Origin: Rhodococcus xishaensis
Lineage (GTDB): Bacteria > Actinomycetota > Actinomycetes > Mycobacteriales > Mycobacteriaceae
Reading direction: 5' to 3'
Length of the DNA stretch: 64,000 bases
NCBI RefSeq assembly: GCF_004011825.1
Contig: NZ_RKLO01000003.1
Coordinates: 62,001 to 126,000 of the forward strand
Shown here in pieces: positions 1 through 8,507 of the stretch. The position numbers and the translations under genes were made by a program. The notes below the pieces were generated by a model, which searched no databases, was not told the origin of the DNA, and was given only the letters and a program-made list of their open reading frames with translations. Numbering within the stretch: position 1 is the stretch's first letter; every line of letters begins with the position of its first letter.

Positions 1-550
1 AGTCGACGTCGGGTAGATCCCGTGTCTTGGACTGTTCCCACTGCGTGGACCACCGTCGGAGCTGGCGCGTGGCATAGGGTTTGGTGCTGGCGAGGTCGAG
101 CAGACCGGCGAGTTCGAGATCTACGCGGTGGATGCGCGCGAGCGTCGTGGGTAGCGACAGCCCTATCGCGCGGCGCTGATCGGGCGTGAGCTGTTGCGCC
201 GCCGCCTCGTCGTCGATCACGATTCCGTAGACATAGCTCATCAGGACCAGCGGTGTGTCCGTGACCGCCGGATCCGTTGTGAGACTGATCATTTTCGGGA
301 CAGGCACATCGGTCCCCTGGACCGCTGACACAATTCGGTACTCGCGTTCGACATCGTGCGCCGATATGAGCAGCCGCCCGAACGGCGGCCTGCGCAGTAC
401 CCAGCGGCCGCCTCCCGAATCACGCACCGCGAAAGTGAGATTCGACTGGCCACTCCCGATCCGCTCGAACGACAGCGGCATGAGCGCGCCGACTCCGAGT
501 TCGGCGATCCACATCGAGACGGCATCCTCGTTCAGGCCGACAACGCCCAT
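1..550 (-). CDS. phosphotransferase family protein (APH fold), N-terminal part
   Basis: The reading frame is open from an ATG at 550 to the left edge, about 183 residues, so the C-terminal half with the catalytic loop is outside the window. An in-frame TGA lies just upstream of this ATG and a GGGGAG sits 10 or so bases before it, which fixes the start. Visible features match the N-lobe of aminoglycoside-phosphotransferase-like kinases: GSGQSNLTF (nucleotide-binding hairpin), RWVLRRPP (the ATP-contacting strand) and a later LVLMSYVYG segment. Proteins of this kind in actinobacteria often resemble the kinase domain of ACAD10/11 and sit near acyl-CoA metabolism genes; they are rarely true antibiotic kinases. 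The substrate cannot be told from the sequence. Confidence 0.8.
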   Translation of the reverse strand, partial: MGVVGLNEDAVSMWIAELGVGALMPLSFERIGSGQSNLTFAVRDSGGGRWVLRRPPFGRLLISAHDVEREYRIVSAVQGTDVPVPKMISLTTDPAVTDTPLVLMSYVYGIVIDDEAAAQQLTPDQRRAIGLSLPTTLARIHRVDLELAGLLDLASTKPYATRQLRRWSTQWEQSKTRDLPDVD

Positions 551-702
551 TTCGCATCACTCCCCTGCCGCGTCTCGTGCGTTCGTCCGGACAGCGAAAA
601 CCGACTACTTGGCGAATCTTTCGATCGACGCCCCTCACCGCTTGTCCGAAGATGCTACCGTCCGCGTGCCATCAGACGGGTATCGCGGACGCTGCGGAGC
701 GA

Positions 703-1173
703 TCACTGACGCGCAGTACGCTCGAGCAGCGGCGCGGTCCGCGGAACCACCAACTCGCGCATCACCAGGGCCATGTTGGTTCGTTCAACACCGGGAATCT
801 TGAGAATCTGCCCCGCCAGCCGATACAGATCGTCTGTGTCGGTGGCCACCACCTTCACCGACAGATCGGTCAATCCAGTCATCCCGTACACCTCGACGAC
901 CTCCGGGATGTCGGCGAGGGCGTCGACGACTTCGTCGAGTCGGTGCTGGTCCAGCTGGGTGGCGACGAAGGCGGCGAGCGGGTAGCCCAGAGCCCGCGGA
1001 TCGACGAGGCGATCGAAGCCCGCCAGCACGCCTGACCCCTCCCATCGAGCAAGCCGCGCCTGCACCGTATTGCGCGAGAGCCCGAGCCGATGAGCGAGAT
1101 CCACCCCGGGCGCACGTGGATTGCGGGACAGCTCCAACAGAAGTCGGGCATCGGTCGCATCGAGATTGGTCAT
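703..1173 (-). CDS. Lrp/AsnC family transcriptional regulator, probable bkd regulator
   Basis: A 156-residue protein of the usual Lrp size. The N-terminal 55 residues form an AsnC-type helix-turn-helix (LDATDARLLLELSRNPRAPG, then LSRNTVQARLARWEGSGVL). The rest is a RAM ligand-binding domain (PEVVEVYGMTGLTDLSVKV, then a C-terminal VVPRTAPLLE strand). I chose the ATG at 1173 because it begins right at the conserved MTNLDATDARLL start; the frame stays open upstream but those residues fit nothing in the family. It is divergent from the branched-chain 2-oxoacid dehydrogenase operon, an arrangement in which Lrp-type proteins commonly control branched-chain amino acid catabolism. That role is inferred from position. 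Confidence 0.85.
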   Translation of the reverse strand: MTNLDATDARLLLELSRNPRAPGVDLAHRLGLSRNTVQARLARWEGSGVLAGFDRLVDPRALGYPLAAFVATQLDQHRLDEVVDALADIPEVVEVYGMTGLTDLSVKVVATDTDDLYRLAGQILKIPGVERTNMALVMRELVVPRTAPLLERTARQ

Positions 1174-1207
1174 ATTACGCAGTGTGCCAGGCTTTTGGCC
1201 CATGATT

Positions 1208-1247
1208 CTGCGCATTGTGCTGAACTGTGACCGTATCACTTGCGCAG
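1208..1247. promoter_or_regulatory. candidate Lrp binding region
   Basis: The divergent gap between the Lrp-type regulator and the dehydrogenase operon contains an inverted pair CTGCGCA (1208-1214) and TGCGCAG (1241-1247), and the heptamer GTATCAC occurs twice (1233-1239 and 1254-1260). Lrp proteins bind several weak, phased sites, so repeated short elements here are plausible operators. No footprint-grade evidence exists in the sequence. Confidence 0.35.
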
Positions 1248-1337
1248 ATCGCGGTATCACGGATGCTGTGAGGTAGAGCACAAACACCCGGTCGCTGCCC
1301 ACGAAGCGGCCACCGGGCCGGAGCCCGAGGTGATCCG

Positions 1338-2465
1338 ATGGCCGACAAGATCGACCTCCCGGTGCAGCTTGTCCAACCTGACGGACGACGCGTGCACCGC
1401 CCCGACTACGCGGCGCTCGTGTCCGACGTGGGCTCGGAACAACTGCGAAGCCTGTACGAGGACATGGTGGTCGCGCGGCGCATCGACACCGAGGCGACCG
1501 CCTTGCAGCGGCAGGGCCAGCTCGGCATCTGGGCGCCGCTGATCGGGCAGGAAGCCGCGCAGGTCGGCTCGGTACGAGCGCTCGATCCCGAGGATTACAT
1601 CTTCATCAGCTACCGCGAGCATGCGGTGGCCTACTGTCGGGGTGTCGACCCGGCGGTCCTGACCCGCATGTGGCGGGGATGCGCCCATTCAGGCTGGGAT
1701 CCGGAAACGGTGAACATGACCAATCCGGCGCTCGTGGTGGGGGCACATGGCCTGCACGCGACGGGTTACGCGATGGGCGTGCATCTCGACGGCGCGGAGA
1801 TCGCCACCGTCGTGTACTTCGGCGACGGCGCCGTCAGCGGGGGCGACCTGTCCGAGGCGCTCGGCTTCGCGTCGAGTTTCAATGCGCCGGTCGTGTTCTT
1901 CTGCGAGAACAACCAATGGGCCATCAGCGAACCAGTGCAACTGCAGAGCCCCAGCCCGATAGTGTCCCGGCCCGCCGGGTACGGCATGCCCGCCGTCCAG
2001 GTGGACGGCAACGACGTGCTCGCGGTGCTCGCGGTCACCCGGCAGGCCGCCCGTCGTGCCCGCGAGGGCGCCGGGCCGTCCTTCGTCGAGGCCATCACGT
2101 ACCGGATGGGCGCGCACACCACCGCCGACGACCCCACCCGCTACAGGACGTCAGCGGAGCTCGAGGTGTGGAAGGCGCGCGACCCGATCGACAGGATGCG
2201 CCGTCTACTCGAGCGCGAGGGGCTGTTCGACGACACCTTCGCCGACCGAGTACAGGCTCACGCCGACGAGGTCGCGGCGCGCCTGCGCAGTGGCACCCTC
2301 GAGACACCCGATCCTGAGCCGGACGAACTGTTCGCGCACGTCTATTCCACCGATCACCCCCTGATCAACGAGGAGCGCGCGGCCTACCGGGCGTACCTGG
2401 ACACCCTGAATCCCGACTCCGTGAATGCCGACACCCTGAACGCCACCGAGGAGACCTTGTCATGA
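1338..2465 (+). CDS. bkdA: branched-chain 2-oxoacid dehydrogenase E1 component, alpha subunit
   Basis: A 375-residue thiamine-diphosphate-dependent subunit that, with the next gene, decarboxylates the 2-oxoacids from valine, leucine and isoleucine (or pyruvate) and passes the acyl group to the E2 lipoyl arm. The ThDP motif is clear: GDGAVSGGD at about 162-170 and ENNQWAIS about 27 residues later. LGIWAPLIGQEAAQVGS near residue 65 and YREHAVAYCRG near 92 are typical of the family. The ATG at 1338 follows GAGGTGAT. The stop overlaps the E1beta start by 4 bp (ATGA), so translation is coupled. Substrate preference between branched-chain acids and pyruvate cannot be decided from sequence alone; the Lrp-type neighbour favours branched-chain acids. 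Confidence 0.9.
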   Translation: MADKIDLPVQLVQPDGRRVHRPDYAALVSDVGSEQLRSLYEDMVVARRIDTEATALQRQGQLGIWAPLIGQEAAQVGSVRALDPEDYIFISYREHAVAYCRGVDPAVLTRMWRGCAHSGWDPETVNMTNPALVVGAHGLHATGYAMGVHLDGAEIATVVYFGDGAVSGGDLSEALGFASSFNAPVVFFCENNQWAISEPVQLQSPSPIVSRPAGYGMPAVQVDGNDVLAVLAVTRQAARRAREGAGPSFVEAITYRMGAHTTADDPTRYRTSAELEVWKARDPIDRMRRLLEREGLFDDTFADRVQAHADEVAARLRSGTLETPDPEPDELFAHVYSTDHPLINEERAAYRAYLDTLNPDSVNADTLNATEETLS

Positions 2466-3472
2466 CCGCCGTCGTCAGTTCCGCGACCACGATGACGCTC
2501 GGCGACGCCCTCAACACCGGCCTGCGCAGGGCCCTCGAGGACGACCCGAAGGTGGTGCTGATGGGCGAGGACATCGGCAAGCTCGGCGGCGTCTTCCGTA
2601 TCACCGACGGCCTGCAGAAGAACTTCGGCCCGGCGCGCGTGATCGACACCCCACTCGCCGAATCCGGAATCGTGGGAACGGCGTTCGGGCTGGCGTTACG
2701 CGGCTACCGGCCTGTGTGCGAGATCCAGTTCGACGGGTTCGTCTACCCCGCGTTCGACCAGATCGTGTCTCAGGTCGCCAAGATCCACTACCGGACGCGC
2801 GGACATGTGAAAGTCCCTCTGACGATTCGCATCCCGTACGGCGGCGGTATCGGTGCGGCCGAGCACCACTCGGAGTCACCGGAGGCGTACTTCGCGCACA
2901 CCGCCGGACTGCGTGTGGTTACGCCGGGCAACCCGGCCGATGCGTACACCATGATCCGGCAGGCGATCGCCCTCGACGATCCGGTCGTGTTCTTCGAGCC
3001 CAAGCGGCGGTACTGGGATCGCGGCGAGGTCGACCTGGAGGTCGGGGTGAGCGCTCCGCCGGCACTGCCGCTCGACCAGGCCCGCATCGCCCGGCCCGGC
3101 ACTGATGTCACCCTGGTCGCCTACGGGTCCATGATGCCGACTGCGTTGGAGGCCGCCGAGATCGCGGGCGCCGAGGGCATGTCTCTCGAGGTCGTGGACC
3201 TGCGCTCGCTGTCCCCGATCGACTTCGAAACCGTCGAGGGGTCGGTGCGGCGCACCGGCCGCCTGGTAGTCGCGCAGGAGGCACCGATCTTCGCCGGTCT
3301 CGGTGCCGAGATCGCCGCCCGCATCTCCCAGCGCTGCTTCTACCAACTCGAGGCGCCAGTCCAACGGGTCGGGGGATTCGACATCCCGTATCCGCCATCG
3401 CGGCTCGAACGCCATCATGTCCCCGACGCCGACCGCATTCTCGGCGCTGTCGACGAGGCTCTGGCCGCGTGA
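2462..3472 (+). CDS. bkdB: branched-chain 2-oxoacid dehydrogenase E1 component, beta subunit
   Basis: A 336-residue transketolase-like subunit. The N-terminal half carries the pyrimidine-binding segment (VLMGEDIGKLGGVFRIT, then DTPLAESGIVGTAFGLALRG), and YGGGIGAAEHHSESPEAYF near residue 125 is the classic E1beta signature. The C-terminal half has the transketolase C-domain with VTLVAYGSM and LEVVDLRSLSPID, which is needed for the E1 tetramer. The start ATG lies inside the E1alpha stop. The length is normal and there is no sign of damage. It works only together with the neighbouring E1alpha and E2; E3 (lipoamide dehydrogenase) is not encoded in this window. Confidence 0.9.
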   Translation: MTAVVSSATTMTLGDALNTGLRRALEDDPKVVLMGEDIGKLGGVFRITDGLQKNFGPARVIDTPLAESGIVGTAFGLALRGYRPVCEIQFDGFVYPAFDQIVSQVAKIHYRTRGHVKVPLTIRIPYGGGIGAAEHHSESPEAYFAHTAGLRVVTPGNPADAYTMIRQAIALDDPVVFFEPKRRYWDRGEVDLEVGVSAPPALPLDQARIARPGTDVTLVAYGSMMPTALEAAEIAGAEGMSLEVVDLRSLSPIDFETVEGSVRRTGRLVVAQEAPIFAGLGAEIAARISQRCFYQLEAPVQRVGGFDIPYPPSRLERHHVPDADRILGAVDEALAA

Positions 3473-3491
3473 CCGGCGAGGAACCGGCACA

Positions 3492-4796
3492 ATGACCCGG
3501 GTCGAGGAGTACCGACTTCCCGACCTCGGCGAGGGTCTGACCGAGGCGGAGGTGCTCTCTTGGGCGGTCGCCGTCGGCGACACCGTCGAACTCAACCAGG
3601 TGATCGGCGAGGTCGAGACGGCGAAAGCCGTGGTGGAGCTGCCGTCCCCGTTCGCCGGTGTGGTCCGGGAGTTGCTGGCGCAGCCCGGCGACACTGTGCC
3701 CGTAGGCGCCGGGCTGATCCGGATCGAGGCCACCGCAACCGACGGCGAGATCGAGGGCACCGCAGCCGACGGTGAGGTCGAGGCCACCGAAAGCGACGGC
3801 GAGCAGAAGACCAGTGCGGTTCTCGTCGGATATGGCCCGTCCGGTTCCGCGACAAGCCGACGTCGCCGTCGCACGCAGAGCCCTCCAAAGCAGAGCCCCC
3901 CAAAGCAGAGCAGGCAGCAACCATCGAGAGCGCGACCAGCCCTGGCCGTCCCCGCCGCTCGCCGTCTCGCTCGGGAGCTGGGCGTCGACCTGTCCACGGT
4001 CAACGGCACCGGCCGCGACGGGGCGATCACCGTCGACGACGTCACCCGTGCGCGGGGCGGTCCCGAACCGGTCGCGGCCCCCGCCGAGGGCGAGCGTGAG
4101 ACCCGCACACCGATCCGCAGCGTGCGCCGGCAGACCGCGTCGGCGACGGTCGCCAGCGCCTTCACCGCTCCGCACGTCACCGAGTTCCTGACCGTGGATG
4201 CCACCGAGACCGTGCAGGTGCTGCACCGCCTGCGGGCATCCCCGTTGTTCAACGGGCTGCACCTGACACCTCTGACACTGGTGGCCAAGGCGCTGCTGCT
4301 CACGCTGCGCGAACATCCCAGTCTGAACTCGACGTGGGCGGAGGACACCCAGGAGATCGTCACCAAGCACTACGTCAATCTCGGCATCGCGACCGCCACC
4401 GACCGCGGCCTGATGGTGCCGAATATCAAGGACGCCGACCAGTTGACGCTGCCCGACCTGTGCCGGGCGATCGGCGAACTTGTCGACACCGCCCGGGCCG
4501 GCAACGCGACACCCACGGATCTGACCGGCGGGACGATCACGATCACGAACGTCGGGATGTACGGCGTCGACACGGGCACACCGATCCTGAACCCGGGCGA
4601 GGCCGCGATCCTCGCGCTCGGCGCGATCAACCGGCGACCGTGGGTGGTGGGTGACGACATCGTCGCCCGGGACGTGACGACGCTCAGCGTGACCGTCGAC
4701 CACCGCCTGGTCGACGGCGAGCAGGCGTCGGAATTTCTGTCCGACCTAGGCGCGATGCTCGCCGACCCGGTACCCGCCCTGCTCGCTCAACTCTGA
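3492..4796 (+). CDS. bkdC: dihydrolipoamide acyltransferase, E2 component of the 2-oxoacid dehydrogenase complex
   Basis: A 434-residue E2 with one lipoyl domain (residues 5-80; lipoylated lysine at about 45 in VETAKAVVELPSP), then a charged Asp/Glu-rich linker with a repeated DGE(I/V)E unit, a Pro/Gln/Lys hinge, a peripheral subunit-binding domain (AARRLARELGVDLSTVNGTG, about 155-190) and a C-terminal acyltransferase domain. The catalytic motif DHRLVDG is near residue 403 (His404, Asp408). I chose the ATG at 3492, which begins directly at the lipoyl domain; the longer frame overlaps E1beta and matches nothing. It is 19 bp after E1beta, in the same operon. It transfers acyl groups to CoA and forms the complex core. 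Confidence 0.9.
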   Translation: MTRVEEYRLPDLGEGLTEAEVLSWAVAVGDTVELNQVIGEVETAKAVVELPSPFAGVVRELLAQPGDTVPVGAGLIRIEATATDGEIEGTAADGEVEATESDGEQKTSAVLVGYGPSGSATSRRRRRTQSPPKQSPPKQSRQQPSRARPALAVPAARRLARELGVDLSTVNGTGRDGAITVDDVTRARGGPEPVAAPAEGERETRTPIRSVRRQTASATVASAFTAPHVTEFLTVDATETVQVLHRLRASPLFNGLHLTPLTLVAKALLLTLREHPSLNSTWAEDTQEIVTKHYVNLGIATATDRGLMVPNIKDADQLTLPDLCRAIGELVDTARAGNATPTDLTGGTITITNVGMYGVDTGTPILNPGEAAILALGAINRRPWVVGDDIVARDVTTLSVTVDHRLVDGEQASEFLSDLGAMLADPVPALLAQL

Positions 4797-4836
4797 CGTA
4801 CGGGGCCCACTCCGACCTACGGCGGCCAACTCTGGG

Positions 4837-6267
4837 CTACAGGGCCTTGAGCTCCTCGGTGACCTCGGAAACCATCTTCTTGGCATCGCCGAACAACATC
4901 GACGTCTGATCCGCGGTGAACAATGGGTTGTCGATGCCGGCGTAGCCGGACGACATCGAACGCTTGAGCACGATGACGGACTTGGACTGGTCGACATTGA
5001 GGATCGGCATGCCGTAGATCGGCGAGCCCGCGTCCTCGCGCGCGGACGGGTTGGTGACGTCGTTGGCGCCGATGACGACGGTGACATCGGTGCGTCCGAA
5101 TTCGCCGTTGATGTCGTCCATCTCCTTCATCGCGTCGTATTCGACATCTGCCTCAGCCAGAAGGACATTCATGTGACCGGGCATCCGTCCGGCGACCGGG
5201 TGGATCGCGTACTTGACCTCGACCCCACGCTCGTCGAGGAGGTCGGCCATCTCCTTGACCGCGTGCTGGGCCTGGGCCACCGCGAGACCGTATCCCGGGA
5301 CGACGATGACCTGGTTGGCATACGCCATCTGGATGGCCGCATCGGACGCGGACGTGGCCTTCACGGTTCCACCGGCGGTTGCGCCCACCGCACCGCCGGC
5401 TTCGCCGCCACCGAACGCACCGAAGACGATCGCGGGGATCGAGCGGTTCATGGCCTTGGCCATGAGGTTGGTCAGGATCGAGCCCGAGGCGCCGACGATC
5501 ATGCCTGCCACGATCATCGCCTGATTGTTCAACGCCAGACCCATCGCGGCGGCGGACAGACCGGTCATGGCATTGAGCAGCGAAATGACGACGGGCATAT
5601 CGGCGCCGCCGATCGGCAGCACTACGAACAGGCCCATCACACCGGCGGCGACGAGCAGAGCACCGATCCAGATCGTCGAGGTCGGCGCGTTGGCCGGGTC
5701 GGCATTGACACCGATGAAGATGGCGACGCCGACCGCAGCCAGCGCGAGCACGATGTTGGCCAGCTGGAAGGCCTTCGCCGCCGCCACGACCCTCTTCTCG
5801 AGGTTCTTGTTCAGCAACTCCTGCAGTTTCGCGAACGCGACCAGCGAACCCCAGAACGAGATCGAACCGACGATCGCGGCGAACAACGAGCCCACGACGA
5901 ACGGCGCCGACGGGACCGTGTCCACGTCGGTGAACCCGTCCGAGCCCAGGAACTCGGCCCACGCGATCAGCGCCACAGTGCCGCCACCGACGCCGTTGAA
6001 GAGCGCGACGAGCTGCGGCATCGCCGTCATCCTCGTTCGCAACGCCGGGGGAACACCGAGCACGACGCCGACCAGCAGACCGGCGATGATCAGCGCCCAG
6101 TTGTCGGTGTCGCGGATGTCGATCAGGACCGCGACGACCGCGACGAACATGCCCGCCGCGGCAATGTAGTTGCCGCGCACCGCAGTGCGCGGTCCGGTCA
6201 GACCCATCAGGCCGTAGATGAACATCGCGAACGCCGCGATGTACAGGGTGGAGACGAAGTAGCTCAT
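4837..6267 (-). CDS. pntB: NAD(P) transhydrogenase subunit beta
   Basis: A 476-residue membrane subunit of the proton-translocating transhydrogenase, which uses the proton gradient to reduce NADP+ with NADH. The first 270 residues contain about eight to nine hydrophobic helices (for example YIAAFAMFIYGLMGL and IVGSISFWGSLVAF). The C-terminal 180 residues are the NADP-binding dIII domain, with VVPGYGLAVAQAQHAV, VVIGANDVTNPSA and KRSMSSGYAGIDNPLF. Its ATG overlaps the pntAb stop by one base (TGATG), so the two are coupled. The gene ends 40 bp from the convergent E2 gene. Confidence 0.95.
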   Translation of the reverse strand: MSYFVSTLYIAAFAMFIYGLMGLTGPRTAVRGNYIAAAGMFVAVVAVLIDIRDTDNWALIIAGLLVGVVLGVPPALRTRMTAMPQLVALFNGVGGGTVALIAWAEFLGSDGFTDVDTVPSAPFVVGSLFAAIVGSISFWGSLVAFAKLQELLNKNLEKRVVAAAKAFQLANIVLALAAVGVAIFIGVNADPANAPTSTIWIGALLVAAGVMGLFVVLPIGGADMPVVISLLNAMTGLSAAAMGLALNNQAMIVAGMIVGASGSILTNLMAKAMNRSIPAIVFGAFGGGEAGGAVGATAGGTVKATSASDAAIQMAYANQVIVVPGYGLAVAQAQHAVKEMADLLDERGVEVKYAIHPVAGRMPGHMNVLLAEADVEYDAMKEMDDINGEFGRTDVTVVIGANDVTNPSAREDAGSPIYGMPILNVDQSKSVIVLKRSMSSGYAGIDNPLFTADQTSMLFGDAKKMVSEVTEELKAL

Positions 6268-6611
6268 CAGGCGTCACTCCCCTTCTTCGCGGCCGCGCTG
6301 TTACGAGCTCCTGCGGCGTCCTTCCTGGACTTGAACATCCCCAGCATGCGGTCGGTGACGACGAAGCCACCAACGACGTTCAGCGTTCCGAACACCAGCG
6401 CGACGAACAGGATGATCTTGATCGACCACGGGGCGTCGGAAGGCAGATGGCCTAGCACGATCAGCGCGCCGAGCACGACGATGCCGTGGATTGCGTTGGT
6501 GCCCGACATCAGCGGGGTGTGCAACGTGTTCGGCACCTTTGAGATCACGGCGAAGCCCACGAACCCGGCGAGGACGAGGATCGCGATGTTCGCCAGCAAT
6601 TCGGTGTACAT
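6267..6611 (-). CDS. pntAb: NAD(P) transhydrogenase subunit alpha, membrane part (part 2)
   Basis: A 114-residue protein equal to the C-terminal membrane segment of E. coli PntA, as in organisms that split the alpha subunit in two. Three hydrophobic helices are visible: ELLANIAILVLAGFVGFAVI, HGIVVLGALIVLGHL and IKIILFVALVFGTLNVVGGF. A charged, Lys/Ala-rich tail follows. The ATG at 6611 begins the base after the pntAa TAG, and AAGGAG inside the end of pntAa serves as its ribosome binding site. Confidence 0.92.
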   Translation of the reverse strand: MYTELLANIAILVLAGFVGFAVISKVPNTLHTPLMSGTNAIHGIVVLGALIVLGHLPSDAPWSIKIILFVALVFGTLNVVGGFVVTDRMLGMFKSRKDAAGARNSAAAKKGSDA

Positions 6612-7727
6612 CTAGGAGTTCTCCTTCGAGCGAGTCACGCGCGCGCCGCTGAGGATCTCGTCCGAGAAATCCGGCTCCAGTGCGCCGTTCTCGTCGAGCA
6701 TCAACTCGAGCAGCGCGGCGACGTTCTTGGAATACAGCTCGGACGCGTGTTCGGGCATCGTGGCCGGCAGGTTGAGTGGGCTGCAGATCGTCACACCGTG
6801 CTCCACGATGGTCTGACCGGGCTCGGTCAGCTCGCAGTTGCCGCCGGTCTCACCGGCCAGGTCGACGATGACGCTGCCCGGTTTCATACCTTCCACGGCA
6901 GCGGCGGTCACCAGGCGGGGCGCAGGACGGCCCGGCACCAGCGCGGTGGTGATGACCACGTCGAAGCCCTTGATGGCATCTTCGAGGGCCTGCTGCTGCT
7001 CGGCTCGCTCGGCGTCGGTCAGCTCACGGGCGTAGCCACCTTCCCCGGCTGCGTCGATGCCCAGGTCGAGCCATTGTGCGCCGACCGACCGCACCTGTTC
7101 GGCGACCTCGGGGCGCACGTCGTAGCCGGTGGTACGGCCGCCGAGTCGCTTCGCGGTGGCGAGCGCCTGCAGACCGGCCACCCCCACCCCGAGAACGAGC
7201 ACCGACGCGGGTTTCACGGTTCCGGCCGCGGTGGTGAGCATCGGAAAGAAGCGGGTGGACTCGGACGCGGCGACCAGCACGGCCTTGTATCCGGCGACGT
7301 TCGCCTGCGACGACAACGCATCCATCACCTGCGCGCGTGAGATGCGCGGGATCGCCTCGACGGCGAACGCTGTGACACCGGCCGCGGCGAGCGCACCGAT
7401 CTGGTTGTCGGCGTTGCGTGGGGCGAGGAAGCCGATCAACATCTGCCCCGCTCTGAGCTTCGCGACTTCCGCATCCGACGGCGGCGCGACCTTGACGACA
7501 ACGTCGCACGCCCACGCGTCACCGACGGTGGCACCGGCCTCCCTGTACAACTCGTCCGGTATCAGCGCGCCTAGCCCGGCCCCGGCTTCGACGACGACGC
7601 CGACACCCTTGTTGGACAGGGACGCTACAACCTTGGGCACCAGCGCGACCCGTCGCTCGTCGGCACCGGTCTCCCGAACGACACCGACCGACGGGTGCAC
7701 CTGGTCCGCGCTCTTCGATGTTTCCAA
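6612..7727 (-). CDS. pntAa: NAD(P) transhydrogenase subunit alpha, NAD-binding part (part 1)
   Basis: The soluble dI domain that binds NAD(H), about 371 residues. Family features: VGVVRETGADERRVALVPK at the N terminus, the Rossmann motif VLVLGVGVAGLQALATAKRLG, YDVRPEVAEQV directly after it, and GSVIVDLAGETGGNCE. I chose a TTG start at 7727 because AGGAAG lies 8 bases upstream and it gives the usual short N terminus. The frame is open back to an ATG at 7823, but those 32 extra residues (Cys/Arg/His-rich) are unlike the family. First gene of the pntAa-pntAb-pntB operon. The start is moderately uncertain; the identity is not. Confidence 0.9.
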   Translation of the reverse strand: METSKSADQVHPSVGVVRETGADERRVALVPKVVASLSNKGVGVVVEAGAGLGALIPDELYREAGATVGDAWACDVVVKVAPPSDAEVAKLRAGQMLIGFLAPRNADNQIGALAAAGVTAFAVEAIPRISRAQVMDALSSQANVAGYKAVLVAASESTRFFPMLTTAAGTVKPASVLVLGVGVAGLQALATAKRLGGRTTGYDVRPEVAEQVRSVGAQWLDLGIDAAGEGGYARELTDAERAEQQQALEDAIKGFDVVITTALVPGRPAPRLVTAAAVEGMKPGSVIVDLAGETGGNCELTEPGQTIVEHGVTICSPLNLPATMPEHASELYSKNVAALLELMLDENGALEPDFSDEILSGARVTRSKENS

Positions 7728-8050
7728 TGTTTCGACTTCCTGCGGTAGATGGTGTGCCTGCCGCGATCGGCAGCAACTGTCGAGCGATCGGCGGATACCG
7801 ACCGACCGGTGCAAGTGGTCCACGATGTTAGCCAGAACTACCGTCGGCGAGGGAACCCTCGCATGTCGCCGAAGTTGTCTGAATCGAGTCCGAACTGAGG
7901 TATACCACCCCCACCCTGAGTCACACTTGTTTCAACGGTTCCCACGGCTGACGCCGGGGGAATTTCCAGGCGGCGTTCGGTGGATCGGTTCACGACCTCC
8001 CATGGATGCAACCTGGCGCCCAAGCCGGCCCATGACGCGGAGGTGGGGAG
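7728..8050. other. divergent intergenic region, no gene
   Basis: This stretch separates the transhydrogenase operon (leftward) from the DUF488 gene (rightward) and must hold both promoters. I see no convincing open frame, repeat or RNA element in it. A GAGGTGGGGAG at its right end is the ribosome binding site of the DUF488 gene. Confidence 0.6.
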
Positions 8051-8416
8051 ATGCCCTCGAGAGTCGTCGATGTCGAACGTGTGTACGACCATCCGGGGGC
8101 CGAGCCGGGGTTCCGGGTGTTCGTCGACAGGCTGTGGCCGCGCGGGCTGCGCAAGGATTCGTTCCACTATGACGAGTGGGCGAAGGACCTGGCGCCGTCG
8201 ACGGAACTGCGCCGGTGGTACAGCCACGACATCGCCGAGTTCGCCGAGTTTCGCTCCCGCTACCTCGCCGAGTTGGAGTCCGCGGACGGGCGTAGCGCCG
8301 TCGAGCGGGTTCTGGCCCTCGCCCAGAACCGTCCTCTCGTCTTGCTCACTGCGACACAAGACGTCGAGCACAGCCACGCGTCCGTGCTCCGCCAGTTCCT
8401 CGAGGAGTCGACCTGA
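8051..8416 (+). CDS. DUF488 family protein (YeaO-like)
   Basis: A 121-residue cytoplasmic protein with the family hallmarks FRVFVDRLWPRGLRKD at residues 20-35, YDEWAKDLAPSTELRRWY following it, and a C-terminal LVLLTATQDVEHSHASVL strand-helix that supplies the conserved His pair. The ATG is preceded by a strong GAGGTGGGGAG site. DUF488 proteins are widespread single-domain proteins whose biochemical function is not established. It stands alone in orientation between divergent operons and the next rightward genes. Confidence 0.85.
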   Translation: MPSRVVDVERVYDHPGAEPGFRVFVDRLWPRGLRKDSFHYDEWAKDLAPSTELRRWYSHDIAEFAEFRSRYLAELESADGRSAVERVLALAQNRPLVLLTATQDVEHSHASVLRQFLEEST

Positions 8417-8507
8417 CCGCTTCGCGGTGACCTTGCCGGGCACCGGCCGTCGACCCTGCCGGGCACCGGTCGTCGCACCGCTGTGGCGATGGTCATAGAG
8501 TGACAGG

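Noticed and set aside
2876-4703. Two long leftward frames (496 and 531 codons) opposite the E1beta and E2 genes.
   Set aside because: They are antisense shadows of high-GC coding sequence; their protein is Arg/Ser/Pro-rich without family features, and the rightward genes have complete domain sets.
5173-6615. A 480-codon rightward frame opposite pntB and pntAb.
   Set aside because: His/Asp/Arg-rich composition with no motif; it is the mirror of the transhydrogenase genes.
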